Source: Pyrenopolyporus hunteri (lineage: Eukaryota > Ascomycota > Sordariomycetes > Xylariales > Hypoxylaceae). Taken from it: a stretch of 64,000 nucleotides of DNA. The position numbers and the translations under genes are program-made. The notes beneath the pieces were generated by a model. The model ran no database searches. It had not been told where the DNA came from and worked only from the letters and a program-made list of their open reading frames with translations. The stretch covers positions 620,001-684,000 of the forward strand of contig CADCXC010000011.1 of assembly GCA_902806595.1 (NCBI GenBank), read 5' to 3'. Positions 54,306-64,000 of the stretch are shown in pieces (position 1 is the first letter of the stretch; each line of letters opens with the position of its first letter).

Positions 54306-57300
54306 CTAGTCCGCAAAATTATCTAAGTTAACTCCATGGGCGTAATTCTCGCCTTCATCCACAAGTTCTGCGCCATTATCGGCTCGTGTGCGTCGAACTA
54401 CCTCCCCGAGATTGCCCGGATCGAACAATTGGTAAACGACTGGGTTGGATATTTGACCCGTCCGATCGATGCGTCCGACGGCCTGTCTCTGGACGTCTCT
54501 GGTAGACGCCATTTCGGCCAGGATGCAGTAGTTCGCCCTTTGGAGGTTGTGACCCTTCCCCATAAGACCGTAGGTCGATATCATTACCTTATTCCGGCTT
54601 GCCGGTGTGCATGGGTTATTTATCGCCTTAATCATCTCACTCCGGTCCCTGACGGGTATACCGCTATGGATATAAATCCAATCTATACGGGTTCCGTAGT
54701 ATTCAAAAAACAACATGAACATGATAAACGCCGATACCTGGCTTTCGCAGAAGATTAGAATGTGTCGTCTCCTGCTTCCGTCAGCTGGTGGCTCACCGGG
54801 GTTCGAGAACTCGCCGTGCACCGGGTCGTAGTCCTGGTCGTTCAGTTCCAACACGTGTTCAATGAATCTCAATATCTGTGCAAACTTTGGTGAGAGCCGC
54901 CTTAGGCTTTTCCGATGTGCCCATAGATTCGACTGGCTCAGCGCATCTAGTACCCTGTTTTTAATTTGCGTATTAGTAAACCCCCCGCCTGGGTACTTGA
55001 AGGCGTCGGTCACTCTATTCGCGGATTCCCTGATACCGTTCGCTAAGATTGATTCGTATGTTACATCGGTATCGTCATCTACTACAAGGCGCGCCAATTC
55101 GGGGAAAGACGCCGATCGGATAATAGTTTCGTAAGGTTGAATGCTTGTCCCTCCCCTGACACTAGTGGCTAATATATCCCTCTCAATATCCTGCCTTCGA
55201 GGCTCGGGGCCCCGCCTCCCGTCACCCACCCACTCGAGTCTTCTTTGATGATAAGTTGCGTTAATCCAACTTTTGATTTGCCCGGCTAAGCGTCGTTGGG
55301 CATCCCGAGGCGCTCCCTTGGCTGGGCTGACCGGAACCCACATAATATGAGCGGGAGGCCGCCCGATCCGAACGCCCCTGAAGAAGCTTCCTTTATTTCG
55401 CCGAAGTATTACGCGAGGCACGAAACCTTCCAAAAAGGTTTTAACTGAAGCGCGCCTTGCTTCGGTGTTAGCCCGCGTCCTTTCCGTGGCTGCCATGTTC
55501 TGCCTGTTGACGAGATAGTCCCATTGGCTCTGAATGGCATCTAAAGCATCTGGATTCGGAAGGACTTCTATGTTAATATTTTCAGGAGTTTCTGATTTAA
55601 ACATATGGTCTACGAAGGGCCGCCAATTGCGCGGCCCCCCGCCCAGTATGGAAGCCGACAGGCCAACAGCAATAGGAGCCAGACTAGACCTAGCCCTCAT
55701 CGATTCGACAAATCGGAAGGGGAGCGTTGGGCTCGCCCTGCTCCCATGATAGTCGTGAACTTCGTCCATGAATACAAAGCTTGCAGCCAGTTCATTAACA
55801 TCCCTTGCTCTCCTACCTAGTGTCCGTCTGGCCTTGTATAACTGTTCCAGGGATTCCGTTTGCCGTGCGCTTGTGATGATGACGTTTCGGCTTTGTAAAG
55901 GCCGCAGCGACCTTATCGCGAAGAGTTTATACACCCCTCCAGAGAGCACATTTTGGGCTCGGGTCTCTTCCACGACCTCTGGGTCATGGAAGCTCGGATT
56001 TATATCTGGTTTACGTTTCCAAGAGCCGTGGAAAACGGTGAACCTCATTTCCCGAGAAGGGCTTGTATCCGAAAAATCGACCCATTTCCTTACCTCATCT
56101 ACCCACTACAGTATCTTGTCAGTAAATACGCATTCGTCTTTGGTTGTTTGGGGGGAGGGTAGGGTTAGTTCTTAAATTACGTACCTCTTCGATCATACCG
56201 GGAGGCGCCACGATAATACAGGGCGATGCCATCGTGTTGCTCAAAATTCCTCTAGTACTCGAATTATGTACACACGGGCACTGAAAGCGAAACCTAAAGT
56301 TTGCTTGATTTGGACATACACCGAGAGGGCTCTCTCTGGGAAGATGTATACGGGGCTCTCTGGTGCGTCCATTATCCCATTCACGCCATTCATCGTCTAC
56401 CTCACTTTGAGCGACCCTCATCTGATGAAGAAGCACGGCCATTGTTATTGTCATCCCGGTTTTTCCAAGCCCAACATCGTCTCCAATCATAGCAGCTCGA
56501 ATCCCGCGGGTGCATTGCGTGAGAACCCAGTAAATTGCATACATCTGATACGCCCTAGGCCTCAACAAGAGACCGGGAATCTCGATCTCTTGAGTATGGG
56601 TATTACAGTTGAAGAATCTGCAAGTAGAGGCCCAATCCTCCTCAGAGATCTGCCCATAGTCGATGCCAAGACCAGCTGTAAATGAGTTCGCTTCGTCAAG
56701 ACTGCTTGCGTCTGTGTAGTTACCTCCCCTCTCATCTATTAGAATGCTAGGCTGCTCTGTAATATCGGGTAATTCGGGCGGATCAAGTAGGTCAGGATCA
56801 TCAGGAGGGTTACCTGGAGGGTCACCAGGAGGGCTACCTGGAGGACTACCTGGAGGACCACCAGGGGGACCACCAGGGGGACCACCTGGAGGACCACCAG
56901 GGGGACCACCAGGGGGACCACCTGGAGGACCACCAGGGGGACCACCAGGGGGACCACCTGGAGGACCACCAGGGGGACCACCAGGGGGACCACCTGGAGG
57001 ACCACCAGGGGGACCACCTGGAGGACCACCAGGAGGACCACCAGGAGGACCACTAGGGGGACCACTAGGGGGACCACCTGGAGGACCACCTGGAGGACCA
57101 CCAGGAGGACCACCTGGAGGACCACCAGGAGGACCACCTGGAGAGCTACCTGGAGGACCACCTGGAGGATCACTAGGGGGGCTACCTGGAGGACCACTAG
57201 AAAGGCTACCTCGAGGACCACTAGAAAGGCTACCTAGAATTTCACTAGGAGGAGGGAAAGAAGAAGAGGAAGAATGAGAAGAAGAAGAAGGAGGAGGACG

Positions 57301-57972
57301 CTTAGGGCCTTTAGATACTTTTGGGGTGCTTGTAAAAATTTCGGTGGAATCGAAATAGCCATCTATAGACACTCCGGAACTCCCCGGCAAAATTAGATCG
57401 GACCCTTCTACCGGCGGTACTGCTGATCCCCCAGCCCCCTTTGGGCCCGGCGGGTCATCAGCAATAGGTATGAAGTTAATAAGACCTAAATTCGCACGAG
57501 GCATTCGAGATAGCTCGTCCTCCCAAGCACCCGATTGTAACCTGGATAAGAACACACGAAATGATCGCGGACTGTTAATTGTCTGCCCGCCCACTACCGC
57601 CTGCAGCGAAGCGTTTTCGGAGAGTCTAACATCCTCGAAGATGGCCCGTCGAATCGACATGTAATCGAAGTCACTTGTGAGTCTAGGCGTATTGTTCCGG
57701 CGTTCTTCCAAAATATATTCATTAAGAACATCCTCGAATCGGCCCCCGGCGTAGTCCACGCGGATGATTAAGTTATTCAAGTTGATTGAACGTGACAAGG
57801 GGTAATTTTGTTCAGGGATTATTGCAGGACCCGTCTTCGCGATAGCAGGCAGATCTCCCCCTGGTGTAGCTGTCCCCGAGGAACTCGCCTTCGCGGTAGC
57901 AGGCAGACCCCCCCTTAGGAAAGGTCTCAGTAGAGCACCACCCTCTGGCCCATCAGAAAGTGGATCTGCCAT
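54306..57972 (-). CDS. SNF2-like helicase with a long Gly-Pro-Pro repeat (1195 aa)
   Basis: Exons 57972-56185 and 56105-54306 on the minus strand, phase 0, rebuilding VAPPGMIEEWVDEVRKWVDF. Residues up to ~240 are unrecognised. Residues ~245-390 are a low-complexity (GGPP)n tract. Then come the SNF2-type helicase motifs: Walker A GDDVGLGKTG (about 495-503), a DEVH-type motif II in FVFMDEVHDYHG (about 708), motif III-like AVGLSASILGG, and in the C-terminal lobe KVMISTYGLMGKGHNLQRAN and DVQRQAVGRIDRTGQISNPV, the SNF2 motifs V and VI. The consensus is DEAH and GDEMGLGKT, so this is a divergent member. It lacks bromo, chromo or RING domains. Such stand-alone SNF2-like helicases recur in accessory regions of Sordariomycetes; the role is unknown. 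Confidence 0.88.
56800..57240 (-). repeat. 12-bp GGACCACCAGGG/GGACCACCTGGA tandem array inside the helicase gene
   Basis: Over 30 imperfect 12-bp units encode a Gly-Gly-Pro-Pro tract. The GGACCACCTGGA and GGACCACCAGGG variants alternate in a higher-order pattern. Array ends are less regular (GGACTACC, GGAGAGCTACC). Length may vary between strains. Confidence 0.9.
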
Positions 57973-60183
57973 TGCAATTGTTTGAGGTGCAGTATTGGGT
58001 CGAGAAAGGCCTTTAGAATATTCCTATGGTGCCTAGGTAGGTGCCTAATAAGATTGTTCTTTCAACGATTCCTTCTCCTTTCCCCTCTTCGTATTGCGTC
58101 TCTGGGAAGCTATGACCCGAAGACTAGGGATAGTTATATAGTGTTGAAGGTAAAGTTGACGATGGATGCAGACGAGATATCCGGGTATTATCATTGCTTT
58201 AAGAAGGAATTTGGGCCAAATAGTTAGAATGAGGAAGTGAGATAACAATATCTTTAACGAAACTAAGTAAAAAGCAATGTATACTCACATGAAGACTATA
58301 GGAACAAAAAACTGCCCTTATCTGGGATAAACTGTTTATTACGGATAGTCTCCATTGTTGTGTCGCTGAAAGAACACGTTAATTTATCTAGGTATAGAAA
58401 GCAACTACCCGCCCGATTTGTTTTCATACCGTAGCGCCCATACATCTCCGGGAGACGATGTCTACAGGCCCTTAAATACCGAATAGACTGGGTAGATACC
58501 TACCAGGTAGTCGATTAACGGAGAGTTGAATTATGTTAAGCTGGCTGTTTAGATGAACTTCCAAGAAATTGTTGTCTCTCCCTACGCGGCGACTCTACAA
58601 CTATCGAAGTTCCAATACCTCCTATAACCATTTGAACCACGTCATTTTTTTTTCTGTAGACTTTACTCATACTTATTTATACGCTTATCCAAGTATTCCC
58701 CACATTGTATAAGCTTATACCTATGTTTAAGCAAGCCTGTTAGGCTCTTCCGTATCGTCGGTAATAAGTAATTTTGGGGCTAGATATTATCCAACGGACA
58801 GACGCAGCATTCATCTAGTAACCTAACGATGCCAACGGCTAAAGTCAAGTGTGATTGGCTTGAGAGTAAACAGTGGCTTTGGTTCCTCTTTCTCCAGATT
58901 AGCAACATGCCCAAGTTTAAGTCCCCAACAATGAGCATTTCGGACGTGAGAACACTATGCTTTAATATAGCAGCGAGTATTTCCTCTCGGTTGATTTTCC
59001 TTTTCCCTTCCTAGTTACCTACCTAGGTATTTACCAGAACCAAATTCTGTTCAAGGCTTCTGATGACATGAATATTACTTTCTAGGTACCCGCTAGAGTT
59101 CTTTAGGAGCGCTACGTGTGTGCTTGGAGCAATTGCTAGCTGTGCCTAGGTAGTTAGGTACCTATCGATATAGCAAGAGACGCCATTGATGGATGGGCTC
59201 CGGCCTTTGCTCAATTCAATATTCAATTACCCCCGATTCTTCTTACATCTACATATCGATTCGAGGTGGATTTGTACGGTACCGGCTAATATCACTTACA
59301 CTATGAAGTCCAGGCTGTGTGCGTGTCTTCTGGCCGATAGTGACTCGTAGCCTGACTCGCTCCCATAAACTAAAGTCAAGGTTATCACCTACGACAATAA
59401 TCTAATAAACAATAAGGATTCGCATAGAAAACGAGACCGGATTTACACTGGGATAGTTTGAGCTCGCCCTCGCGTCGCCTCGGGTAAAAAGTCGCATCAC
59501 TTCAACGATGAACTCGGCTTGCTACGCCAACGATGTCTCAATGTTTCCCGGCCTAGCTGAGAAAGTTTTAGGGGAGCGGCACAGGAATGGGTCTAGGGGA
59601 ACTGTCTTCGGGTTCTACGCCCCGTGTTAGGACGGCTCTACTATGAAACCCGGGGATCCCCGGCGCTGCGATGTCTCCGGATGTTTTCAACTGCCTAAGA
59701 TACCCAGATGGCTATTATATCGTGATCCAACGGGAGCAAGGCAACCTCAGGCTCTGGCGACTCCACCTCTCATAAGCCGAACGCAAGCCAGGGAGATCTG
59801 GATAGGGATTTAACGTTTCCATTTAGGCGACACTACTTAGCGTTTTTCTAGCGGCATGCGCCGCATCAATTTGGGGAAGCCTGATGATTCTTATAACAAT
59901 AAGAGTAAGAAAATCGATGAAGCTATTTTAGATGCCTCCGTAGAACGGTGTGGACCCATGATAATCCCGTCGAAGTTAGGTGCCTAGGTAGGTATCTTAT
60001 ATGGGAGCCGATACCAATTCCTCTAGCTTAGCCCCTGTCCGCACCCATCGAATACTCGAAATTGCTATCTTCATATTCAGCAAGAAATTGGTATCTTATT
60101 GTATTACTAACGGCCAATAGCCGCATTCTTGCACGGTCATTCCTCCGTACAATAGATTCTCTACCAAAAATGGCACTCGTGCT
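57973..60183. other. 2.2-kb gene-free block between the helicase and MED13
   Basis: Helicase promoter on the left and MED13 3' flank on the right. TACCTAGGTA-type motifs near 58025, 59010, 59145 and 59985. No convincing gene. Confidence 0.5.
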
Positions 60184-63100
60184 TCACATCAACATGTACA
60201 GTGCTCTAGCCCCCTTCTCGGCAGCGGCGATATGCCACGGCCGGATATCAGTTTCCCTGTCAACCATACCACGAGCTCTAGCTAGTGTTCCCAGCCCACG
60301 GTAATATGTAAGCATCTCCCTGAGAAGTGACTCATATGCTCTCGGGTTGCCTTCGTTATGAACAATGTTGACTTCCATTACCACCGGGGGATCTTCAATT
60401 CTTGTCCCGCCTCGTTTCACTAGATATCCGCTAACTAGCGCCGGGTTAAGCTCAGTTAGCGAGGTAGAATTGTTCAATCTATGCGATAGGACAGCCCCCC
60501 ACGTTTGGTCTGTGACTTCTGTTAGAGTAGCATCGCTATCGGATTCTAAGTTGTCGCCACTAGGTGTTGGGGCGCTTGTTGGGGCGCTCTCCCGCATGGG
60601 GGTGAGCGGGTTACCACTCTGCTCCGGAGAGACGATGGACCCCTGCGGTGTCGAGACTGGGGTTGTGTAAAATACAGACAGAGCGCTGCTAGAAACCCTA
60701 ACAGCCGGAGGGAGCAGTTGCAAAGATGGATCAGTGTCAACAACGATTAGTGTCAAACTTATCGGCGATTTCGACTCTGCCTGAGCCAAAGCAGACCAAA
60801 GCTCCATCTCAGACGCTTCCATCGCACCACATTTGGCGATAATAATCCGCCAGTGGACTTTCCAAGCGGATATGAAATCCCGCGTTGCACCCCATATTTC
60901 TGTTGCGACATCCGCAATTGGCCTCGAGAGACCTTTTCCTTTCCTTCCGAGACAGTATGAAGCCGTCATTTGTTGACTACCCCTATTGTCTGTCCAGGCC
61001 GCGGTTATCCACCTTCCATCGATGCTTTGTGCATAAGCGATGTGCAGACATGTATTCTCATGTAGTAGAGACGCCGAAGGATTTGTTGTTAATTTGAAGT
61101 CAATCATCCGTGGTGGTGGTTGTTCTAGCATTATTGACGGCGACGGCGCTGCACCGCCAAATTGCGTGCACCTGTCGTACGTCTCCATGGCCAGTCTAGA
61201 GAATTCAGAGGGTGACGGCATAGCAATCGAACAGGGAGAAGACACGAAATCCTGAGGTACTAGCTGTAAAGCTAGTTCATTAACAACCGGTAATTTTTTG
61301 CTGGAGAGCAATCTTCGGTATCCCTCGAAGATCTGGTTGAAGACGGCGCAGCATTCAACTGCTGACCCGGCAACGTCCGGGGAATAGACAAAGAATACGA
61401 CGAAGTTTACCTCCTCGGCCGTCAATGATGTTAATGCTTGGCAAACTTTAGGAACGCAACTAACCAGTGCCGGCCGTAGAGAAGACGACAATTTGCTGAG
61501 CGGGACCGTGTCTTTTTCAACAGCAACCGGGAACATGCCGTTCTCCACACCGGACGTGGCCGGCAGACGGCTAAAACAGCCCAGTTTCAACGACTCGTAA
61601 ACGCTGCGCATCCTATCTGTGAATACAAGCATGTCGTCTATAAGACCCTCGTAGTCAGGAAAAATACAGAGAGCATTGATATCCTTGCTCCCAGAAGACG
61701 GACTGAGACCGAGACTCTCCCAAAAGGTAACAGCCGACGGTAAAACGGACAGCTTCGATTCGTATCGCCGTAGTTCAAAATGCGGGGATGGAATTTGAAA
61801 TAAGTTGCTCGGCCTCATTTGATCGCCGCCTGGAGGTCGTGGTTGCATTCTCGTGGGTTGGCCGAGAAGGGGAACGTCTTGGAGCTCGATGAAGGGACGA
61901 AATTGATATTCGGTAGCAATCGAAAGGCATGGAGGAATATGGGATTTGATGTCTTGTATCATCCTGCGTGTTAGACAGGTGAGTTGGCGACGCCGGTCGA
62001 CCATCGATTCTAACCTTTGGGGTATGGCGTTGGTTAGAAGAGTGGAAGTGCAAAACTGATCAGTAAGAGTTTGAGCAGCCATTATCAACTGATCGTCGGG
62101 CAACGAGGATGAGGGTAGAAGTAGCGGTGGCTCTGGATCGGCGAAGTACTTCGTAAGCGGAAGATCAGCCTCGGATTTGCAAGCCTGAGGCAATTCGAGT
62201 GGCAGATGTGATGAGTTCAAGTCCACAGACTCGAGTTCTTTAAATGACGTAGCGAGCGAATCTCCGTCGTCGTCAACTAGCCGTTTTCTCACACCTAGGG
62301 ACTTCACAGGAGATAGTGGCTCGTCACTGTCGTAGCTCGAGTCATCCTGATCTGATACGAGACTAATCTCATCAGCATCCGAGTGGGCCTCGTCGAAGTT
62401 CGAAGGGCTGGGTCGATTCGACATGGTGACTTGAGTACCAGAACCACGAATAATAGCATGTCCAACTTTTGTAGGGGGCTCTTTTAAACCCTTTCGGCTC
62501 TTTGCGTGACGCCGCAAATAGTTTGTTGTGGGTGGCTCATTCAGGCCAAGGAGCGCGACCTCCTCGGATCGGTCGATGGAGAAGTCATATCGCCCACTCC
62601 CTTCGTATTTACTATTCACTGCAGACAAACTAGGCCCGAAATTCACCTTGTCGAATATACTCGTATGAGGGGAGGCGCTTATAATCGAGTTCTTCTGGGC
62701 AGCCCTGCGGTTGTCGAGTGATGCTCGGATTTTTTTGAAAACGGTATCCGGGTTGAATGGACTAGCGGGTCTCTTTATGCCCGCCACCTGCGATCTACTC
62801 GTTTCTATCCCAGCTTGACGCCGTGCTTCCTCTCCAAGCGAACTCCGTGCGTGCCTGAGCTCGGGTTTCGTGAACGTCGGTGAAGAGGCGCCATTATGCA
62901 GGCGGATATCGGGCGGTCCCGCTTTGGTCTGTGACTCTTTCGTTGGAAGGCTGACTACGAAGTCAAGATGTGAGTCCGAATTTGACATATTAGGTAGGTC
63001 GAGGGAACCTAGACCCATATCCCCGGGCTGTTCATCAAAGAAGTTAAAATCGGCTTCCGTAATGTCAGTATCTCCAAACATATCTGGGCCTAGCTCGCCA

Positions 63101-64000
63101 AAGAGATTTTCGGATTCGAACGAAGCGCCGAGGCGCTCGCGTTTTGCTTCCGTGCTTTCCCAATGATCGCTATATGATGAAGAGTTGCGAGCAGCATCGA
63201 CATCCGCCGTCACCGCGGCGACGACGTTATTCCCCGGGCTAGAAGCCGTACCATCTATCGACGGAGTCGCTCCTACAAGATTCTGGACGCCATCCGGCGG
63301 TGTCGGATATAATGCTGATGGTATACTAGCGTTGTTAGATCTCTGCAAGGTCAACGGTGACAACCTATTTGGATGCTGAGCCTGGGTATCTGCTAGCGAG
63401 ACCTCGCCGGCCGTTGCGGCATCCCTTTCCTTCTTGTTCTTTGTCAGGATTTCCTCTCGCTCTTCTGCACCTAAAAACCACTGTTTCGCAACCTTCAACG
63501 CGTCGAAGTGCTGACCTTGTTCAAACATCTGTGGATCTTCTGATTCGCTTCCGATCGCTAACCGCGAGAATATTTTACAAAAACATAAAGTGGCAGGCCA
63601 CGATATGCTGGAGCTATTTATTAACGGAGTCCGTTTCCCATCTGCATTCTGCTCTGCCGGCCTCCTACGCATTCGTTGAAGGCCGACCCAGTTTTGCGAA
63701 TCACAGATGGAAGACGGTATATTACGAGCCTGTAGAAACTTGGAGCAAATGTTCCGCCAAGGGCCATCGTCTCTCTCGGATCTAAGTCTCACGACCTGCG
63801 TATCGGGTGACTGGCCAAAGCTGCCTTCGGTAGCCATAGTCTCGGATGTGCTAATAGGATGGCAGGTGGCGAACATGCCGAGCGGCGCCGCTAAGACGGT
63901 AACCCCCAGAGACGGAAGGGGGTGTCCGAAGCTTTCCGACAGGTTGATTAAGCCCTCTACCATAGAGAGAGCAAAGGATATCACGAGGCTACCCGTTGTT
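60184..64000 (-). CDS. MED13: Mediator complex subunit 13 (Med13/Srb9), 5' end beyond window
   Basis: The minus-strand frame is open from the right edge to TGA at 60184-60186, at least 1271 residues. Two family regions are clear: an N-terminal block with TEADFNFFDEQPGDMGLG, typical of fungal Med13, and the C-terminal Med13 domain with TCLHIAYAQSIDGRWITAAW, SRPIADVATEIWGATRDFIS and LGTLARARGM near the end. Med13 links the Cdk8 kinase module to Mediator and controls its association with Pol II. The middle is Ser/Pro-rich and disordered. The beginning of the gene is off the right edge, so the start is unknown; the first in-window ATG is not the true start. No intron was seen in the sampled part. 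Confidence 0.94.
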   Translation of the reverse strand, partial: TTGSLVISFALSMVEGLINLSESFGHPLPSLGVTVLAAPLGMFATCHPISTSETMATEGSFGQSPDTQVVRLRSERDDGPWRNICSKFLQARNIPSSICDSQNWVGLQRMRRRPAEQNADGKRTPLINSSSISWPATLCFCKIFSRLAIGSESEDPQMFEQGQHFDALKVAKQWFLGAEEREEILTKNKKERDAATAGEVSLADTQAQHPNRLSPLTLQRSNNASIPSALYPTPPDGVQNLVGATPSIDGTASSPGNNVVAAVTADVDAARNSSSYSDHWESTEAKRERLGASFESENLFGELGPDMFGDTDITEADFNFFDEQPGDMGLGSLDLPNMSNSDSHLDFVVSLPTKESQTKAGPPDIRLHNGASSPTFTKPELRHARSSLGEEARRQAGIETSRSQVAGIKRPASPFNPDTVFKKIRASLDNRRAAQKNSIISASPHTSIFDKVNFGPSLSAVNSKYEGSGRYDFSIDRSEEVALLGLNEPPTTNYLRRHAKSRKGLKEPPTKVGHAIIRGSGTQVTMSNRPSPSNFDEAHSDADEISLVSDQDDSSYDSDEPLSPVKSLGVRKRLVDDDGDSLATSFKELESVDLNSSHLPLELPQACKSEADLPLTKYFADPEPPLLLPSSSLPDDQLIMAAQTLTDQFCTSTLLTNAIPQRLESMVDRRRQLTCLTRRMIQDIKSHIPPCLSIATEYQFRPFIELQDVPLLGQPTRMQPRPPGGDQMRPSNLFQIPSPHFELRRYESKLSVLPSAVTFWESLGLSPSSGSKDINALCIFPDYEGLIDDMLVFTDRMRSVYESLKLGCFSRLPATSGVENGMFPVAVEKDTVPLSKLSSSLRPALVSCVPKVCQALTSLTAEEVNFVVFFVYSPDVAGSAVECCAVFNQIFEGYRRLLSSKKLPVVNELALQLVPQDFVSSPCSIAMPSPSEFSRLAMETYDRCTQFGGAAPSPSIMLEQPPPRMIDFKLTTNPSASLLHENTCLHIAYAQSIDGRWITAAWTDNRGSQQMTASYCLGRKGKGLSRPIADVATEIWGATRDFISAWKVHWRIIIAKCGAMEASEMELWSALAQAESKSPISLTLIVVDTDPSLQLLPPAVRVSSSALSVFYTTPVSTPQGSIVSPEQSGNPLTPMRESAPTSAPTPSGDNLESDSDATLTEVTDQTWGAVLSHRLNNSTSLTELNPALVSGYLVKRGGTRIEDPPVVMEVNIVHNEGNPRAYESLLREMLTYYRGLGTLARARGMVDRETDIRPWHIAAAEKGARALYMLM

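Noticed and set aside
56744..57277. Plus-strand Gly-Pro-rich 177-codon frame
   Set aside because: Antisense reading of the 12-bp array in the helicase; repeats produce open frames on both strands.

Overview
The window looks like chromosomal DNA of a filamentous ascomycete (Pezizomycotina, most likely a Sordariomycete). Genes are monocistronic with short introns of about 46-102 nt that begin GTAAGT/GTATGT-like and end YAG. Recognisable fungal proteins include Dbf4, Atg12, Med13, Tfb2, a mitochondrial Icp55-type peptidase, a DUF3425 bZIP factor and a HET-domain relic. Long AT-rich gene-free blocks and dispersed TACCTAGGTA-type palindromes separate the genes. Order or genus cannot be fixed from sequence alone.

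Layout. 1-4 kb: the 5' part of a DUF885 peptidase-like gene (cut by the left edge, with a Gag-like N-terminal extension) and a five-exon protein kinase. 4-9.5 kb: no convincing gene; a 27-bp tandem repeat and a hairpin. 9.5-17.4 kb: a SREBP-type bHLH factor, then divergent ICP55 (-) and DBF4 (+). 18.5-21.6 kb: a decayed HET-domain gene and an intron-containing tRNA-Glu. 23.7-27.9 kb: an O-methyltransferase, then convergent ATG12 (+) and panB (-). 30.3-35.6 kb: a 2-oxoglutarate dioxygenase with a doubtful start, an EthD-like small protein (-), an unnamed protein relic, and a small Gly/Ala-rich, stress-type protein behind two CRE palindromes. 36-38.1 kb: an unrecognised disordered protein with one in-frame TAG. 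40.2-47 kb: a TANGO2-family gene, a small membrane ORF overlapping a long disordered protein, and TFB2 (-). 48-54 kb: a bZIP-DUF3425 regulator (-) and a seven-exon copper amine oxidase (+). 54.3-64 kb: a SNF2-like helicase with a long Gly-Pro-Pro tract (-) and MED13 (-), cut by the right edge.

Housekeeping functions (replication licensing kinase, TFIIH, Mediator, autophagy, pantothenate synthesis, mitochondrial N-end processing) alternate with accessory genes and broken genes. No secondary-metabolite core enzyme (PKS, NRPS, terpene synthase) was seen, so the methyltransferase and dioxygenase do not form an obvious cluster. Nonsense codons in several accessory genes are mostly of the kind produced by C-to-T change at CpA (TGG to TAG, CAA to TAA), which suggests, but does not prove, past repeat-induced point mutation. 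All exon structures were read by eye from splice signals and frame continuity; no transcript data or database search was available.
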